Shown piece after piece: positions 53,023 through 53,656 of a stretch of DNA of 53,656 nucleotides (its first letter is position 1; every line of letters begins with the position of its first letter). This DNA comes from Candidatus Gastranaerophilales bacterium. Lineage in GTDB: Bacteria > Cyanobacteriota > Vampirovibrionia > Gastranaerophilales > Gastranaerophilaceae. The notes beneath the pieces are model-generated. The model ran no database searches and was not told where the DNA came from. It was given only the letters and a program-made list of their open reading frames with translations. Position numbers and translations under genes: made by a program. The stretch lies in NCBI GenBank assembly GCA_944327275.1, contig CALVHB010000009.1:1-53656 (forward strand), read 5' to 3'.

Positions 53023-53385
53023 ATGGATGAAATGAATTTAAAAAATTATGCATATATCGGAGATGCGGTTTGGGAATTACATATTCGAGAAAAAACCATA
53101 AAGCAGACGAATAATCCGACAAATCTTCATAAAATAACTACAGAAAAAGTTAAAATGGGTTTTCAGGCATATTTGCTAGGACAATTAACCTCTTTATTAA
53201 CAGAAGAAGAACAAGAAATTGCAAGACGAGGAAGAAACTTATCCATACCGGTAGGTCGTCGTCAAAATCAAGGTGAATACAGACTTGCAACAGCATTTGA
53301 AACATTAATTGGATGGTGGTATTTGCATGATATGGAAAGGCTTTCAGCAATATATAATTTTTTAGATTCAGAAATAAAATTTTAA
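53023..53385 (+). CDS. mrnC: Mini-ribonuclease 3 (MrnC)
   Basis: A 120-residue single RNase III domain without the double-strand RNA-binding domain. It has AYIGDAVWELHIRE (about 9-22), with the metal-binding Asp, then RRGRNLSIPVGRRQNQGEYR and ATAFETLIGWWYLH (about 87-100). In B. subtilis it matures 23S rRNA. A TAAACT box ends 6 nt before the ATG and no Shine-Dalgarno is visible. Lies 77 bp upstream of tRNA-Ala. Confidence 0.92.
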   Translation: MDEMNLKNYAYIGDAVWELHIREKTIKQTNNPTNLHKITTEKVKMGFQAYLLGQLTSLLTEEEQEIARRGRNLSIPVGRRQNQGEYRLATAFETLIGWWYLHDMERLSAIYNFLDSEIKF

Positions 53386-53461
53386 AAAATTAAATTAAGT
53401 ACTTTACAAAAAAAAATCAGCATGTAGAATAAATATTGTGACAAATAAATAAAAACCTTGT

Positions 53462-53537
53462 GGGGGTTTAGCTCAGCTGGTAGAGCACCTGCTTTGCACG
53501 CAGGGGGTCAGGAGTTCGAATCTCCTAACCTCCACCA
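53462..53537 (+). tRNA. tRNA-Ala (anticodon TGC)
   Basis: Acceptor GGGGGTT pairs with AACCTCC, including the G3-U70 pair that is the identity mark of tRNA-Ala. D arm, anticodon loop with TGC and T arm with TTCGAAT are complete, and the CCA end is encoded (53535-53537), unlike the tRNA-Met of this window. Confidence 0.97.
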
Positions 53538-53564
53538 TTTAAAACAACTAGAACGATTAAAATC

Positions 53565-53585
53565 AGAGCCTACGGGCTCTTTTTT
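53565..53585 (+). terminator. Terminator after tRNA-Ala
   Basis: AGAGCC (53565-53570) pairs with GGCTCT (53575-53580) with a 4-nt loop, then a T-run. Confidence 0.8.
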
Positions 53586-53586
53586 A

Positions 53587-53656
53587 ATGCTTTCGATACA
53601 TTTATCCTTTGAAGAAATTATGGCAGACTTGAATTCAGCGAAACCAACTTCCGCAA
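53587..53656 (+). other. Possible gene start cut by the window edge
   Basis: An ATG at 53587 opens a frame of 23 codons to the right edge (MLSIHLSFEEIMADLNSAKP). No good ribosome site, and too short to judge; could be chance. Confidence 0.2.

Overview
The window looks like a stretch of chromosome from a low-GC, diderm, anaerobe-type bacterium. The best guess is a non-photosynthetic cyanobacterial relative (Gastranaerophilales / Vampirovibrionia, 'Melainabacteria'). That is inference from a combination of traits: AT-rich codon use, TolC-type outer-membrane channels, an SLH-domain envelope protein, a Mini-RNase III (known from Firmicutes and cyanobacteria), and a candidate replication origin beside dnaN with no dnaA in sight, as in Synechococcus elongatus. 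No phage, insertion sequence, CRISPR array or rRNA is visible.

Layout. 0.2-12 kb: tRNA-Met, a MATE pump, enolase, an EF-hand protein, small unknown proteins, a TolC-like channel, EngB, a CheD-like unknown, a large TPR protein, XerC, a TrmB regulator and thymidine kinase. 12-22 kb: a solute-binding lipoprotein, a large Cys-rich SLH protein, and a multidrug-efflux locus (MarR, EmrA and two tandem EmrB pumps on the minus strand; a divergent outer-membrane factor on the plus strand) with a candidate operator between. 22-31 kb: PrmC, small proteins including one with a frameshift, a BioD-like ATPase, AroC, XerD, a metallophosphoesterase, a carboxyl-terminal protease split by one in-frame TGA, then AroK-AroB. 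31-40 kb: a GT39-like membrane protein, MetG, a paralogous pair of small proteins, an endonuclease IV-like protein, CrcB, a C_GCAxxG_C_C protein and RecJ. 40-42 kb: DnaN and an intergenic block that is the best oriC candidate, followed by a strong promoter and a very short terminated transcript. 42-53.6 kb: Der, RpoD, DnaG, a hybrid kinase, LepA, a solo LuxR-type regulator, a tandem paralogous gene pair bracketed by a 10-nt inverted repeat, two exported proteins, Mini-RNase III and tRNA-Ala.

Themes. The gene set is mainly housekeeping: replication and repair (DnaN, DnaG, RecJ, XerC, XerD), GTPases of ribosome function (EngB, Der, LepA), the sigma factor and shikimate enzymes, interleaved with envelope and efflux genes. 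The most notable signals are non-coding. (1) At least ten genes carry a -10 promoter box ending exactly 6 nt before the ATG, with no Shine-Dalgarno, which predicts leaderless mRNAs that start at the A of ATG. (2) A cluster of eight DnaA-box-like 9-mers (TTTTCTACA type) lies beside a 63-bp run with no G or C upstream of dnaN. (3) The paralogous genes at 50.5 and 51.1 kb each have complementary 10-mers in the 5' and 3' flanks. (4) The ctpA-type protease is interrupted by one in-frame TGA exactly at its conserved NPGG motif.

All functional calls come from reading motifs and lengths by eye; no database search was run.
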